A DNA stretch of 64,000 nt from Candidatus Heimdallarchaeota archaeon (GCA_030668875.1 DAOVER010000008.1:25004-89003); one strand, 5' to 3'. Counted from the stretch's first letter, positions 36,015 to 45,700 are shown. A program made the numbers and translations. Notes: generated by a model not told the origin, from the letters alone.

Positions 36015-37256
36015 TTACCACCATTCGAACCAAGTATAAGAAATCTCATCATCGTACATAGGATCTTGGAGTGGGTGTGCATTTTCTGTTTGTGTTTCTG
36101 CATAAGTATATGAGCTAAAATCGCTATACCCTTGACTGATTCTTGAGAAGAAATAGTGTTCAAAACAAGGTTCACAATTAGGGATGTTCTGAGTATATGG
36201 GTAGGAATCATGGTCATGATCTGTTGTAGATATGATGAATCGATTTGATCCCTCAAGATCATCAACAAATCCGCCACATTCGCAAGAACCTACTAGAACA
36301 AAGATATTCTCAGATTCAAGGTAACCCAAGTAAGTAGCAAAATCACTAGAGTACATCAGATCAGGGTCACCAGGATCAGCAGGATCTTGCATTCGACAGT
36401 AAGAATCATCTTCCTCTTCATCATAATTTCCATGTGTCATAATGTGTATGAAGACGAAATCATCCGAGTTCTCTATGCTATCCAGATATATCATATTTAT
36501 TCGCCAACTAGAAGTATTTTCATAGTACAATATTGTGCCAAATCCCTCTTCTTCTTCCAATTGGTCACCGTAAATTGAGATATAGTCGTAAGTTATAGCA
36601 TCTGTAGCATAGAAGAATACAGCAATTTTGTCTACTGTAGTATCTGCAATTCTAAAAGTAGTATAAGTCGTTTGCTCATCACAATTCATGGTAATATAGT
36701 GTGTTTCATAATCTGTTTTCTCTGCTTGAATCTTGCAGTAAAGGTTTTCTTGCACGTCTTCGGAAAAAGAATAGTAACCATTAACGTTTGTTGTACCTGA
36801 TTCTAAGACTGCACTGTCACTTATTCTAATCAATTTGACAGTTGCACTTGATAAAGCATCACCTACATGGTCATAAACATGGCCATTACAGGTTTGAGTT
36901 ATTTCCCATTCGATATCAAAATAAGTGGGAGTACTAGGATAAAGGTAAGTATCTCGATAAATGGTAGTATATCCACCTTTCTCAACTTTAATTGTACAGG
37001 GAATGGTGGAGGTTAATAAATCTCGTAATATAACCAAGTAGTCTCCATTTGCATCCGTATAATCTGTGTCTTCTACTACATCATCAACAATCAAACTCAC
37101 TAAGGCGTTATTAACAGCTGTACTGTCACAAGTGACGGTTCCAGAAACATTTGCACCCAAGGCTTGTACGCCATTAATTTGACTAAGTGTCATAAAAGAC
37201 AAAAGCACAAGTGCTACAATAGCACCAATTCGTATATTTTTATTATTAGTTTTCAT
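36015..37256 (-). CDS. Secreted clan CD-like cysteine protease with two carboxypeptidase-regulatory-like domains
   Basis: This protein of 413 residues has a signal peptide (GAIVALVLLSFMTLSQINGV), then two beta-sandwich repeats (about 34-115 and 120-200), each with the T-x-x-N/D-G-x-Y turn (YTDANGDYLV, TNVNGYYSFS). Residues 208-413 look like a caspase/legumain fold: IAVFFYATDA start, then VFIHIMTHG with His275 and IFVLVGSCECGGF with Cys325, which fit the clan CD His-Gly and Ala/Ser-Cys dyad (legumain has EACESG at this place). It is probably exported; no membrane anchor is seen. No neighbouring partner is evident. Confidence 0.65.
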   Translation of the reverse strand: MKTNNKNIRIGAIVALVLLSFMTLSQINGVQALGANVSGTVTCDSTAVNNALVSLIVDDVVEDTDYTDANGDYLVILRDLLTSTIPCTIKVEKGGYTTIYRDTYLYPSTPTYFDIEWEITQTCNGHVYDHVGDALSSATVKLIRISDSAVLESGTTNVNGYYSFSEDVQENLYCKIQAEKTDYETHYITMNCDEQTTYTTFRIADTTVDKIAVFFYATDAITYDYISIYGDQLEEEEGFGTILYYENTSSWRINMIYLDSIENSDDFVFIHIMTHGNYDEEEDDSYCRMQDPADPGDPDLMYSSDFATYLGYLESENIFVLVGSCECGGFVDDLEGSNRFIISTTDHDHDSYPYTQNIPNCEPCFEHYFFSRISQGYSDFSSYTYAETQTENAHPLQDPMYDDEISYTWFEWW

Positions 37257-37519
37257 TTAATTACCTATCATTAGTTTTGATTCATTTACTGAATCATATC
37301 AACTTAACAGATAAAGAATATAAGCAGAATCTATTTGTCTCAAAAAGGTATTTTCTACATGAAAAAATACAAATAACTAACTAAATTGGAAAAAAGCAGT
37401 GTTAAAAAAACTTCTGAAAGAAATAGTGAAGAATGTTATCAGCCACGCCATCACAAAAGTACCTGATAGTCGGTTGATAACCTCTTTCTGTGGACTATTA
37501 AAAAAATAAGAAAAAGATT

Positions 37520-37852
37520 GTGCTCAATTTAAGAACAGAGGAGAACATAAAACAATTTCTAGAGAAAAAAATAATGTTGCCTAGCATATTCTTAGCCGGG
37601 AAAGATATGGTGGTAAATGACGTGATGAGCTCGAATGTAGCAAAATTGATGAAAGATGCAGTGTTGAGTTGGAAAGAGATAAATGAGTTCGAGATGCTGA
37701 CAAGGATAATGGGAACAAAGGAAGCATATGAGAAGGTGTTTGGAGAAAAATATAGTTATAACCCGACAAAGGTAAAGAAACAATATTGGTTCACAAATTG
37801 GATAAAGGTGTTTGCAGGATACTCGTTTATGGATTCGAAAACGGATACTTAA
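37520..37852 (+). CDS. Hypothetical protein, 110 residues
   Basis: A GTG start gives 110 residues with helical, Lys- and Met-rich content (MLTRIMGTKEAYEKVFGEKY). I do not recognise it. Its codon use is more G-rich than its neighbours, and it lies in the accessory region with relics, so it may be a transferred fragment or part of a mobile gene. No ribosome binding site is obvious. Two overlapping minus-strand frames are probably chance. Confidence 0.35.
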   Translation: MLNLRTEENIKQFLEKKIMLPSIFLAGKDMVVNDVMSSNVAKLMKDAVLSWKEINEFEMLTRIMGTKEAYEKVFGEKYSYNPTKVKKQYWFTNWIKVFAGYSFMDSKTDT

Positions 37853-37941
37853 GCGAGTTTCTAATGAAATTCATCTTCATTCCATCCTTTCATCATAAAG
37901 ATATGCTTTTATTTCTGTATGACTAATAGGTTGATATAAGA

Positions 37942-38595
37942 ATGATGGTTGAGTTTAAAGGCATTCGAAAATCTGGAGAGACGTATAAACAAGAGTACAA
38001 GCATTCATCAAAGGTAGCCATTTTTAGTGAACAAGAACTTCAAAGTATTGATTTGTCAAATTTGAAACATATGTATAGATTGAATTCTTTATCGATCTGC
38101 AAAAATAATTTTGTATCAATTGACCTGTCATCTATAGGTTACTGCAGTACTGTAGAATATGTTTCTCTTTCAGATAACGAGTTTACAGACATTGAACTTG
38201 AACCACTCAAGTATCTCTATAACTTGAATACACTGTCACTATACGATTGTAGACTTAAAACAATCAATCTACAACCATTGGAACATTGTACAAGTTTACA
38301 AACTCTTTACCTTATGGATAATAAACTTGAAAAAATTGATTTGAGACCTTTGCGCAAATGTAAAAACCTTCAGAATCTCTATATTCATAATAATCTATTG
38401 ACTGATGTAGATTTATCTCCATTGACCACTAGCTACAAATTAAGACATCTTTATCTTGCTTCTAACAGAATTTCTAATATAGATTTAAAACCATTAAAAA
38501 GACTAATAAGATTGGAAAAACTAACTCTTTATTGGAATCCTTTAGAAAAGATGGATAGAGAGAGTAGAGACATATTAAAAAAACATTATTGTTAA
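37942..38595 (+). CDS. Leucine-rich repeat protein (SDS22-like)
   Basis: This protein of 217 residues is made of about seven 23-24-residue leucine-rich repeats of the form I-D-L-x-P-L-x-x-x-x-x-L-x-x-L-Y-L-x-x-N-x-L, for example HCTSLQTLYLMDNKLEK. The spacing is that of SDS22-like repeats. There is no signal peptide, so it is cytoplasmic and probably mediates protein binding. A diverged relic of its 3' end lies at 34409. The downstream convergent gene encodes an HTH protein, and this pair was duplicated as a unit. Confidence 0.85.
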   Translation: MMVEFKGIRKSGETYKQEYKHSSKVAIFSEQELQSIDLSNLKHMYRLNSLSICKNNFVSIDLSSIGYCSTVEYVSLSDNEFTDIELEPLKYLYNLNTLSLYDCRLKTINLQPLEHCTSLQTLYLMDNKLEKIDLRPLRKCKNLQNLYIHNNLLTDVDLSPLTTSYKLRHLYLASNRISNIDLKPLKRLIRLEKLTLYWNPLEKMDRESRDILKKHYC

Positions 38596-38671
38596 AAAAA
38601 TAGAAAAAAGGAAAAAAATCCCTCTCCATCTCCCGGAATAAAGGGGCCAAAAGACCCAAAAGTAAATAAAC

Positions 38672-38950
38672 TTAATTTGACTGAGAAACTTCTACTTCAT
38701 TCTTAGAACTAGCTAAGAACTCGAAATTCGCACGAATATCTAAATCGAGATAATAATATACGCTGCGCATGTCACTTAAGTTGGACATTTTCTTTAGGAT
38801 TCCTTTTTCTAATAACCTTCTGATACCGTATCTTACCGTTCTTTCAGGCTGATCTACAGAACCCAATATCTGCTTTTGTGTCATTGGTCCACTCATATCC
38901 AGGACCTTCATGATATCTTCTCCACCACGAGGCAGTTTTCTTCTTTTCAT
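38672..38950 (-). CDS. Winged helix-turn-helix transcription regulator
   Basis: This protein of 92 residues has a winged HTH: PRGGEDIMKVLDMSGPMTQK, then the recognition helix region QPERTVRYGIRRLLEKGIL and a wing ending in SVYYYLDLD. The layout resembles MarR/ArsR-like archaeal regulators. The ATG at 38950 follows AAGGTGA; the GTG in that site is not the start. An imperfect palindrome 50 bases upstream may be its own operator. A relic of its last 31 codons at 34519 shows synonymous divergence only. Confidence 0.8.
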   Translation of the reverse strand: MKRRKLPRGGEDIMKVLDMSGPMTQKQILGSVDQPERTVRYGIRRLLEKGILKKMSNLSDMRSVYYYLDLDIRANFEFLASSKNEVEVSQSN

Positions 38951-39351
38951 TATTTTCACCTTGTTTTTTCTTTCAACCTAGTTTTCCTTGGTTGTCTTAC
39001 TCTTTAGAGCCTCTCTAAGAGTCGTCTTTTTTTATTGTGTTATTCTCTCCTATCATTAGTCCTTATAAACTTTTAGGAGAGCCAAATACCTCTACCCTAA
39101 TGAGTTTCAAGCCGTTTCCATACATATTGTTCATACGTATGTTCTTTTTTCCTATTTTTAGGAATTTGTCAGACTCTAACGTTCTAGCAATAATATATGC
39201 CACTTTTCCTATATATACCTTTCCAAAAATTGTGTGATAATCTAAAATTTCTCACTATTATTTGTTGAAAACTTGCATTTTTGGTTCTTTTCAGTTATAA
39301 ATTATTAAGACCATTAGTTAAATTTAAAACCGTCTTCACATTCATAATCTT
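38951..39351. other. 401-bp regulatory region upstream of the HTH gene
   Basis: This divergent gap holds the palindrome at 39000-39021, and a TATATATA sequence near 39211-39218 that could serve either strand. A 66-codon + strand frame at 39037 has poor coding character. No gene is supported. Confidence 0.5.
39000..39021. promoter_or_regulatory. Imperfect palindrome, possible HTH operator
   Basis: CTCTTTAGAG-CCT-CTCTAAGAG lies 50 bases upstream of the HTH start. Apart from one extra T the arms are perfect. Autoregulation is an inference. Confidence 0.4.
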
Positions 39352-39771
39352 GTGACCGACTATAAGAAAAGAGAGCTTTTACTTTTTTACGGAGGAGCTT
39401 ATCTGTTGATAGCTATTCTTATCACAGTTTTATTTCTCGTCATTCACGGTAATTTCTCTGGTACTAATATACTTGTAACATTTAGTATCTGGGGAATAAT
39501 CTGGCTAATATCCATGTTTGCTTATCCTATGTTCATAAGTGATGTCCAACCTGGTTTATTTGCACATGATCCTTTGTTAATTCTTTTTGGCTATGCTATA
39601 ATTGCAGTTGTATTGGTTGGTGTTTTCTTTATACACAAAAGGTTTGTTGAGGAGAAATATGGTAAAAAAGCGAGTTTCTCAAGAATTATTGATCTCTACT
39701 TTCCACCTCCTAAGAAAAAGAAAGTAGTTAAAACCAAAGAAAAACCAACACCTTTGAAAGAGGAGAAGTAA
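39352..39771 (+). CDS. Small membrane protein with three helices
   Basis: A GTG start gives 139 residues with three membrane helices (LLFYGGAYLLIAILITVLFL, VTFSIWGIIWLISMFAYPMF, ILFGYAIIAVVLVGVFFI) and a basic Lys-rich C-terminal tail (KKKKVVKTKEKPTP) that should be cytoplasmic. I do not recognise the family. It is 66 bases upstream of the NAD-kinase-like gene and may be co-transcribed. Confidence 0.55.
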   Translation: MTDYKKRELLLFYGGAYLLIAILITVLFLVIHGNFSGTNILVTFSIWGIIWLISMFAYPMFISDVQPGLFAHDPLLILFGYAIIAVVLVGVFFIHKRFVEEKYGKKASFSRIIDLYFPPPKKKKVVKTKEKPTPLKEEK

Positions 39772-39837
39772 TAAATTTACGATTTTCTTAATGCTGAATA
39801 GAAAGTTTAATCTAACTACCGAAATATTTTGTTCCTA

Positions 39838-40953
39838 ATGCTTAATATTGGTTTTCTAATTAATCCTATTGCTGGTCTTGGTGGAAAAAAGGCTTGGAAA
39901 GGTACTGATTTTATTCAAGAAGCTTGGGAATTCTTTGAAAGAGGTGAAACTTACGCTTTTGAAAGAGTGAAACAAGCTCTAGACTCAATAGACCCTTCTC
40001 TTCCTATAACTTTCTATTATTGTGATGACCCAATGGGTAAATCTATTCTTGCCAATTATGATTTCGAGTGCGAACTTGTCTTCAATCCTTCCAAACAACG
40101 TACAACCGCAAATGACACACAAGAAGCTTGCAAAACATTTTTGCAGTTAGATTTAAATTTAATCCTTTTTGTTGGTGGAGATGGAACAGCTAGAGATGTT
40201 GCTTCTGTGGTTGGAGATAAAATTCCTGCCTTGGGAATCCCTTCTGGTGTAAAGATGTTTAGTGGTTGTTTTTTGTATAGACCAAACGATTTGGGTGAAA
40301 TCCTTGATGAAATGGTTCATGAAGAGATTGTTCTTGCTCCAGAAGATGTTATGGATGTAAACGAAGAATTGTTCAGAGAGAATAGGGTACAATCTTCCCT
40401 TTTTGGGCAATTAATTGTTCCTCAAAAAGCAGGCTTAATTCAAGGGGGAAAAATCTCTTCTTCTGGAGGCGTTATTGATGATTTCTATCCTCTTTCTGAG
40501 GAATTAGTAAATGAATATGATATTCTCAAGGGTATAGTAATATTGGGTACAGGAAGTACTGTATATCATATTATGAAAGCCATCGATATTGAGAAAACAT
40601 TACTAGGTATTGATGTTCTTATAGATGGTCAAATAAAATACAGAGATGTGAATGAAGAGCAATTGCACAAAATTACCATTGAAAAAGAAGTAAAAGTTCT
40701 ATTGACACCTATTGGGGGTCAAGGTTTTCTATTAGGACGAGGTAATCAACAAATTAGTTCAAGAGTTTTAAATAGGATTTCAATGTTTCAATTAATCGTC
40801 GTTTCTTCAGAGCAGAAATTAACGACCATTGATAAGCTTGAAATCGATTTGGAACAACCTGTAAACTTTGAGAGTATTAAGAATGGTTTCATTAGAGTAC
40901 TGATTGGTTATCATCAATACAAATTGAAGAAAATAAATGTTCAAATAAACTAA
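39838..40953 (+). CDS. ATP-NAD kinase-family protein
   Basis: This protein of 371 residues has the NAD kinase/diacylglycerol kinase fold: IGFLINPIAGLGGKKAWKGT at the N-terminus and the nucleotide-binding FVGGDGTARDV, then ALGIPSGVKMFSGCF. The order and length (370-380) fit the archaeal/AcoX-like branch of unknown specificity rather than standard NadK (about 280). The ATG at 39838 is preferred over a TTG three codons earlier. Its stop codon interlocks with the convergent gene at 40950. Confidence 0.8.
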   Translation: MLNIGFLINPIAGLGGKKAWKGTDFIQEAWEFFERGETYAFERVKQALDSIDPSLPITFYYCDDPMGKSILANYDFECELVFNPSKQRTTANDTQEACKTFLQLDLNLILFVGGDGTARDVASVVGDKIPALGIPSGVKMFSGCFLYRPNDLGEILDEMVHEEIVLAPEDVMDVNEELFRENRVQSSLFGQLIVPQKAGLIQGGKISSSGGVIDDFYPLSEELVNEYDILKGIVILGTGSTVYHIMKAIDIEKTLLGIDVLIDGQIKYRDVNEEQLHKITIEKEVKVLLTPIGGQGFLLGRGNQQISSRVLNRISMFQLIVVSSEQKLTTIDKLEIDLEQPVNFESIKNGFIRVLIGYHQYKLKKINVQIN

Positions 40954-41861
40954 ATTTCTTCTCTTAACCTGCTTCGTAGTTCATGAACATCGTCGTCATA
41001 TTCTCTCTTTATCAAATCCGTTGAATTACGAAATTCAATATTTTTAATTCTTTTAACGGTTTCAGGAATTTTATTGATAACTTCTCTCTGATATCTCTGA
41101 AGATTCTCTTCATCAACAACTTCTTCGTGTATCATTCCGCTTAGAATCAACGCTCTTTCAATAAATATTATGATTGGAAAACAAATATCATAAACGGATG
41201 CTCTTCCTTCTTCAACGACACACTGTTTCAAATTTCTAGCGATATCTGGGAGAATAACCCTATCAAGAATAAGTTGCTGACTTTTTGAGTTTGATAAATA
41301 ATCTAACAACTGAAGCATGTTATTTTTCATATCTGGACCAAAAATTTTGAAGTTGCGGGGCATGAGTGATAACATGTTGGCTTCATCGTATGCCTGAGGT
41401 AATCCACTATCTTCGATTGGAATCTCTTCTTTAGCTTTCTTTGCTTTTTTATCTTTCTTGGCTCCTTTTTCATCTTTTGGTGGTTTGACATCCGAAGTTA
41501 AATGAAATATTTTTCGAAGATCTAGAAAAACACCACGCCCTCTAAACACAAGATTATGTGCTTCACCTGGTTCATAGATGTATTTTCCTCCTTTCTCCAC
41601 TACTGCTTGGAAATTGCCATCTTCCCAAATTGGGATAGTGATTTTGAAACTGACAAATGGTTCCTCTTCTTTGGTAAAACTCTTTGCTGTACCTACCTCT
41701 GGTACAAGACCATTTTTATTTCCAATAAGAAAAACATTGTCAATTCCTGCATAATCTCCACTATATGCTAATTCTAATTCAACTTTTTTATCTTCTTTTA
41801 CATTAACTGATGACATATAAAGAGGAAAATCATCCTCGCTCGTACCACTCATGTTATTCAT
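40950..41861 (-). CDS. Hypothetical two-domain protein
   Basis: This protein of 303 residues is unknown to me. Residues about 10-125 look beta-rich (VELELAYSGDYAGIDNVFLI, FVSFKITIPIWEDGNF) like an immunoglobulin-type or C2-type sandwich. A Lys-rich linker (KKDKKAKKAKEE) leads to a helical C-terminal domain (about 160-303) with NMLQLLDYLSNSKSQQLILD. It has no signal peptide or membrane segment. Two ATGs, at 41861 and 41852, are possible starts. Confidence 0.55.
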   Translation of the reverse strand: MNNMSGTSEDDFPLYMSSVNVKEDKKVELELAYSGDYAGIDNVFLIGNKNGLVPEVGTAKSFTKEEEPFVSFKITIPIWEDGNFQAVVEKGGKYIYEPGEAHNLVFRGRGVFLDLRKIFHLTSDVKPPKDEKGAKKDKKAKKAKEEIPIEDSGLPQAYDEANMLSLMPRNFKIFGPDMKNNMLQLLDYLSNSKSQQLILDRVILPDIARNLKQCVVEEGRASVYDICFPIIIFIERALILSGMIHEEVVDEENLQRYQREVINKIPETVKRIKNIEFRNSTDLIKREYDDDVHELRSRLREEI

Positions 41862-41951
41862 ACCTAATTATTTATTTGTTCAAAAAAGGTTTTCGGAACT
41901 ATTAATCAGTTATAAGAAGAAAAATGAGAACTTCTAACTTGTAACATTAAG

Positions 41952-43091
41952 TTAAAAGTATTGTTTAAGGGTTTCTGCAATGTATTCTAGATTTTCTTCT
42001 GTTAATGAGGTAACCATCGGTAGCTCAAAATGTCGTTTTGCTATATTTTCTGCTACTGTGCATTTAACCTCTGAATAATCAGGATACTCAATAACTCTGG
42101 ATAAAGGCCAATTTGACAAATCTTGATAACATGGTTGTTGATATGATAATAAGGAATAGATTGTTCTGGATCCTATATTCTTTGACTTAAGATACTCGAT
42201 TATCTGCTCTCGAGTAATGCCCTCTTTCTGAATAAGAGGTGCCAGTATATAATCCGAATGTTGATGTCCTGGTAAGACTTTTTGTAGTTGAATCTCTTCT
42301 GTATCTTTGAGGAGTTCTCTATAACTATCTCCGTTATAATGTCTTTTTGATAAGATCTCTTCTGCTCTATCCATTTGCACATTCATTATTGCGGCTGACA
42401 TATCTGTCATACGAAAATTGTAACCAATTAAGTAGTGTGCATAACCCCCCGCTGGACTCCTACCATGGTTTTTTATGCTCTTTATTTTCTCAAATAACTC
42501 CTCATTATTTGTTGTAACCGCTCCTCCTTCTCCACCAACTAGATTTTTTGTTCCATAAAATGAATACCCAGCTACTTCACTGAAATTGCCAACATGTTTA
42601 CCTTCTATAGCTGCTCCATGTGCTTGAGCACAATCCTCTATTACTACTAGATTCCTGTCCTCTGCTATGTCTTTTATAGCACCCATCTCACAAGGATTTC
42701 CGAAAATGTGTACCGGCATTATAGCTTTAGTGTTTTTTGTAATGCTATCTTCGATTTTCTCAGGGTCTATATTATATGTTTCAGGATCTATATCAACAAA
42801 AACTGGTATTGCTCCCGTAAAAAGAATTGAATTTGAAGATGCTATAAACGTATAAGGTGTTGTGATTACTTCGTCTTTTGGACCAATTTCTAATGCTGCT
42901 AACGCAAGATGCAAAGCACAAGTTCCATTCACTACTGTTGTAACATATTTTGTTCCTGTAAAATCAGAAAACTTTTGCTCAAATGAACGAGCGTTCTTCC
43001 CCTCTACTAAATACTTGCTTTTTACTACATCTTGAACAGCTTGCAGTTCTTTTTCTTTAATATCTACATCAACAACTGGAATCATCATCAT
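41952..43091 (-). CDS. DegT/DnrJ/EryC1/StrS-family sugar aminotransferase
   Basis: This protein of 379 residues has the family motifs: NGTCALHLALAAL, TTPYTFIASSNSILFTGAIP, the DCAQAHGA segment that stacks on PLP, and the Schiff-base Lys in YSFYGTKNLVGGEGGA. These enzymes convert keto-sugars into amino-sugars for cell-surface glycans or glycoproteins. No other sugar nucleotide gene is nearby. Three ATGs in a row begin the frame. Confidence 0.92.
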   Translation of the reverse strand: MMMIPVVDVDIKEKELQAVQDVVKSKYLVEGKNARSFEQKFSDFTGTKYVTTVVNGTCALHLALAALEIGPKDEVITTPYTFIASSNSILFTGAIPVFVDIDPETYNIDPEKIEDSITKNTKAIMPVHIFGNPCEMGAIKDIAEDRNLVVIEDCAQAHGAAIEGKHVGNFSEVAGYSFYGTKNLVGGEGGAVTTNNEELFEKIKSIKNHGRSPAGGYAHYLIGYNFRMTDMSAAIMNVQMDRAEEILSKRHYNGDSYRELLKDTEEIQLQKVLPGHQHSDYILAPLIQKEGITREQIIEYLKSKNIGSRTIYSLLSYQQPCYQDLSNWPLSRVIEYPDYSEVKCTVAENIAKRHFELPMVTSLTEENLEYIAETLKQYF

Positions 43092-43173
43092 TACACTCTA
43101 TAATTTAACTATTTTTGAGTAAATTTAAGTCCTTATTAACTTTATGGTGAGCTCCTTCACTCTAATTGCATCT

Positions 43174-44031
43174 TCACTTGAAACGATTACGAGTATTATA
43201 GATGAAATTCTTTAGATTGAAAAGTGATTTTAATTTGTTGCATTGCACGGTCTTTTCTTTGAGTTTTAAGGTGGCCCATTGAGCATTCACTAGAGCTCCA
43301 GGATTCATGATTAATGATCCTTCCCTAGTCTCATATCCTTGAGATTCATGAATATGACCTGCAAAAACATAATCATACTTTACGCGATTAATGTGCGCTA
43401 GAATATTTTTGCTACCTCCATGAGTTTTCAGAAATGGGAGATAGTCTGCTTTTGTGTTGAATGGAGGTTCATGAAATAGAGCAAATTTAGTTAAATTGGT
43501 ATCTAAATTAGAGTTTAACAACTTAGCTTCTAAAGCATGCAAATCTTTGATGATTTCAGTGTCTTCTTTCTCTCCAGGTGTTTGTAGAGCTTTTCTATAA
43601 GTAGCAGGAGAACAATATCCATATCCAGTAATAATCCATTCATCATGTTTGACAACGGTATTATCTAAATAGTATAGGTTATCATTATCTTTCGATTGTG
43701 AATTGAAAAATTCTCTAACATCTTCAGTTTCACTGTTTCCATGCGTAAAGAATACAGGATAATCTAATTTCAGCATGAGTTTAAGAAACTTAGATGCTGA
43801 TTTAATTTGAAATTTAACAAATTTCTCCCTATATTTCCCATAGACGAGATCAGTATATTTTTCCCGAGAAATAGTTTTGGTTTCAAGTATTGATTTTAAG
43901 ATTAACGGGTATGAAATTGTACCTGTGATGTCTCCCACAACAAAAAGTGCTTTCACTTGTTTGATTTTTGGAATAAGCCTATTTAGATTGCTAAATGAAC
44001 CATGAATGTCTCCAATAACTGCTATAGTCAC
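43174..44031 (-). CDS. Metallophosphoesterase (calcineurin-like)
   Basis: This protein of 285 residues has the metal-binding motifs of the family: GDIHGSF, VVGDITG, THGNSE, LFHEPPF and FAGHIHE, followed by MNPGALVNA. The enzyme would cleave a phosphate ester or diester; the substrate is unknown. The start is GTG with GGTGAT upstream, and it overlaps the end of the ammonia-lyase gene by four bases, so the two are translated from one message. Confidence 0.88.
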   Translation of the reverse strand: MTIAVIGDIHGSFSNLNRLIPKIKQVKALFVVGDITGTISYPLILKSILETKTISREKYTDLVYGKYREKFVKFQIKSASKFLKLMLKLDYPVFFTHGNSETEDVREFFNSQSKDNDNLYYLDNTVVKHDEWIITGYGYCSPATYRKALQTPGEKEDTEIIKDLHALEAKLLNSNLDTNLTKFALFHEPPFNTKADYLPFLKTHGGSKNILAHINRVKYDYVFAGHIHESQGYETREGSLIMNPGALVNAQWATLKLKEKTVQCNKLKSLFNLKNFIYNTRNRFK

Positions 44032-45569
44032 AAACCATCACCAAGGATTTCTCCTATGTTTTGTTCGGCAATTTTGATAAAAGATCTTTTTTCTATTTGC
44101 TCTGAGATCCAATACACTTCTGCATCAAATATCTTATCGTCCTTCAGTGGAGGTATTTTTTCTCGAATAAATAAGTAAATATTGCTAAGAGTATTTGATA
44201 TGGTTCTGTTTTCCAAAAATTCTAAGCCTTGACATGCTGTGTAAATCTCAATCCCTACCATTTGAGTTACATTCTTCACCAATTGGTAAGCTTTCTTACT
44301 AGCTGTTAGTCCCATTGAAACATGATCTTCTTGGTTTGCCGATACAGAGGTGTTATCTATAGAAGCTGGTGATGAGAGTATTTTGTTTTCTCCCGACAAA
44401 GCTACATCAGCATATTGTATCATCATTAACCCAGAGTTTAAACCAGGTTTCTCACTAAGAAAAGACGGTAATCCAGATATTGAGGAATCTAATAGGAGGT
44501 TAACTCTTCTTTCAGATATGTTACCTAGATCTGTCATAGCTATGGCTAAATAATCCATCGCTAACCCGATTGGTTCTCCATGGAAATTACCTCCAGATAC
44601 CACCTCAGCTGTTACTTGATTTATCAGAGGATTATCTGTGGTTGAGTTGATTTCGATTTCAACCAGTCTTTTACTATGTTCAATTGCATCTATAATTGCT
44701 CCATGGACTTGAGGTGAGCATCTGATAGAGTATGGGTCTTGAATCCTTTTTGGTTGCTTAGATAGCAAATCACTGCCTGTAAGAACATTGAGAACAGATT
44801 TAGCAAATCTCATCTGGCCTTCATGAGGACGAAGATTCATGATAAATGAAGAAAATGCATCAATATTCCCATCAAAAGCTTCCAATGTTAAACCTATGGC
44901 AAGTACAGAATTCTTCAAGATGTTTTCTGAATCAAGAACAGTGTGTGCAGCAAATGAAGTTAACACATGTGTCCCGTTAATTAGTGAAATACCTTCTTTT
45001 GCATGGAGTTTGATAGGTGATAAATTGAGTGTCGAAAGGATATCAGAACTCTTTTGTACTTTATTTTCATATTTTGCCTCCCCTTCTCCTATGAGTACTC
45101 TTGCTATGTATGCAAGAGGAGAAAGATCCCCACTTGCTCCTAGAGAACCTATGCTAGGTACTATTGGTATGATATTGTTGTTAATTAGCTTCTCGAGCAT
45201 TTCCACAGTCCTGAGTCTTATTCCACTACCTCCTTTGCAGAAGGAATTAAGTTCTATAACCATTGCTCCTAAGACAATTTCATCAGGTAGATAAGGACCA
45301 AAACCTATACTATGTGATATGATAAGATTCCTTTGTAGTTTTTCTCTACCTAATGGAGATATAATTGTATTAGCAAGTTTTCCAAAGCCTGTTGAAACAC
45401 CATATATGATTTCATTCTTCTCAAGCTTATCTTCTATGATTTTTCTTGCTTTCTTAATTCTATTTTTTCCTCTTTCACCAATTTTTACCTTTTTTCCAAA
45501 TCTAGTGACTTCAATCAAATTTTTGATTGTCAGGGAATTTCCATCTAAGATGATAATTTCATGTTCCAT
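44028..45569 (-). CDS. hutH: Histidine ammonia-lyase (canonical type)
   Basis: This protein of 513 residues has the MIO-forming Ala-Ser-Gly in SIGSLGASGDLSPLAYIARV, and the other classical HutH blocks: RNLIISHSIGFG with the active-site His, QDPYSIRCSPQVHGA, SGGNFHGEP and SANQEDHVSMG. It removes ammonia from histidine to give urocanate, the first step of histidine degradation. Another ammonia-lyase paralog and hutI lie just beyond, on the other strand. Urocanase is not in the window. Confidence 0.9.
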   Translation of the reverse strand: MEHEIIILDGNSLTIKNLIEVTRFGKKVKIGERGKNRIKKARKIIEDKLEKNEIIYGVSTGFGKLANTIISPLGREKLQRNLIISHSIGFGPYLPDEIVLGAMVIELNSFCKGGSGIRLRTVEMLEKLINNNIIPIVPSIGSLGASGDLSPLAYIARVLIGEGEAKYENKVQKSSDILSTLNLSPIKLHAKEGISLINGTHVLTSFAAHTVLDSENILKNSVLAIGLTLEAFDGNIDAFSSFIMNLRPHEGQMRFAKSVLNVLTGSDLLSKQPKRIQDPYSIRCSPQVHGAIIDAIEHSKRLVEIEINSTTDNPLINQVTAEVVSGGNFHGEPIGLAMDYLAIAMTDLGNISERRVNLLLDSSISGLPSFLSEKPGLNSGLMMIQYADVALSGENKILSSPASIDNTSVSANQEDHVSMGLTASKKAYQLVKNVTQMVGIEIYTACQGLEFLENRTISNTLSNIYLFIREKIPPLKDDKIFDAEVYWISEQIEKRSFIKIAEQNIGEILGDGL

Positions 45570-45700
45570 TATTACCTAAATCCATTTTGTTGGGTGCTAT
45601 TTATCCGTTACGCTTTCTAACATTAAGGAAAGTTATACAGATGTGAAAACACAGTTAATAAACATTATACCTCAATAACTCAAATCCTTTGGACAAAAAT

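Noticed and set aside
37581..37783. Two overlapping minus strand frames of 62-63 codons
   Set aside because: Both are shadows opposite the candidate gene at 37520 and have low-complexity Ser/Leu-rich translations.
39037..39237. 66-codon + strand frame in the HTH upstream gap
   Set aside because: No ribosome binding site and no recognisable protein features; the region better fits promoters.
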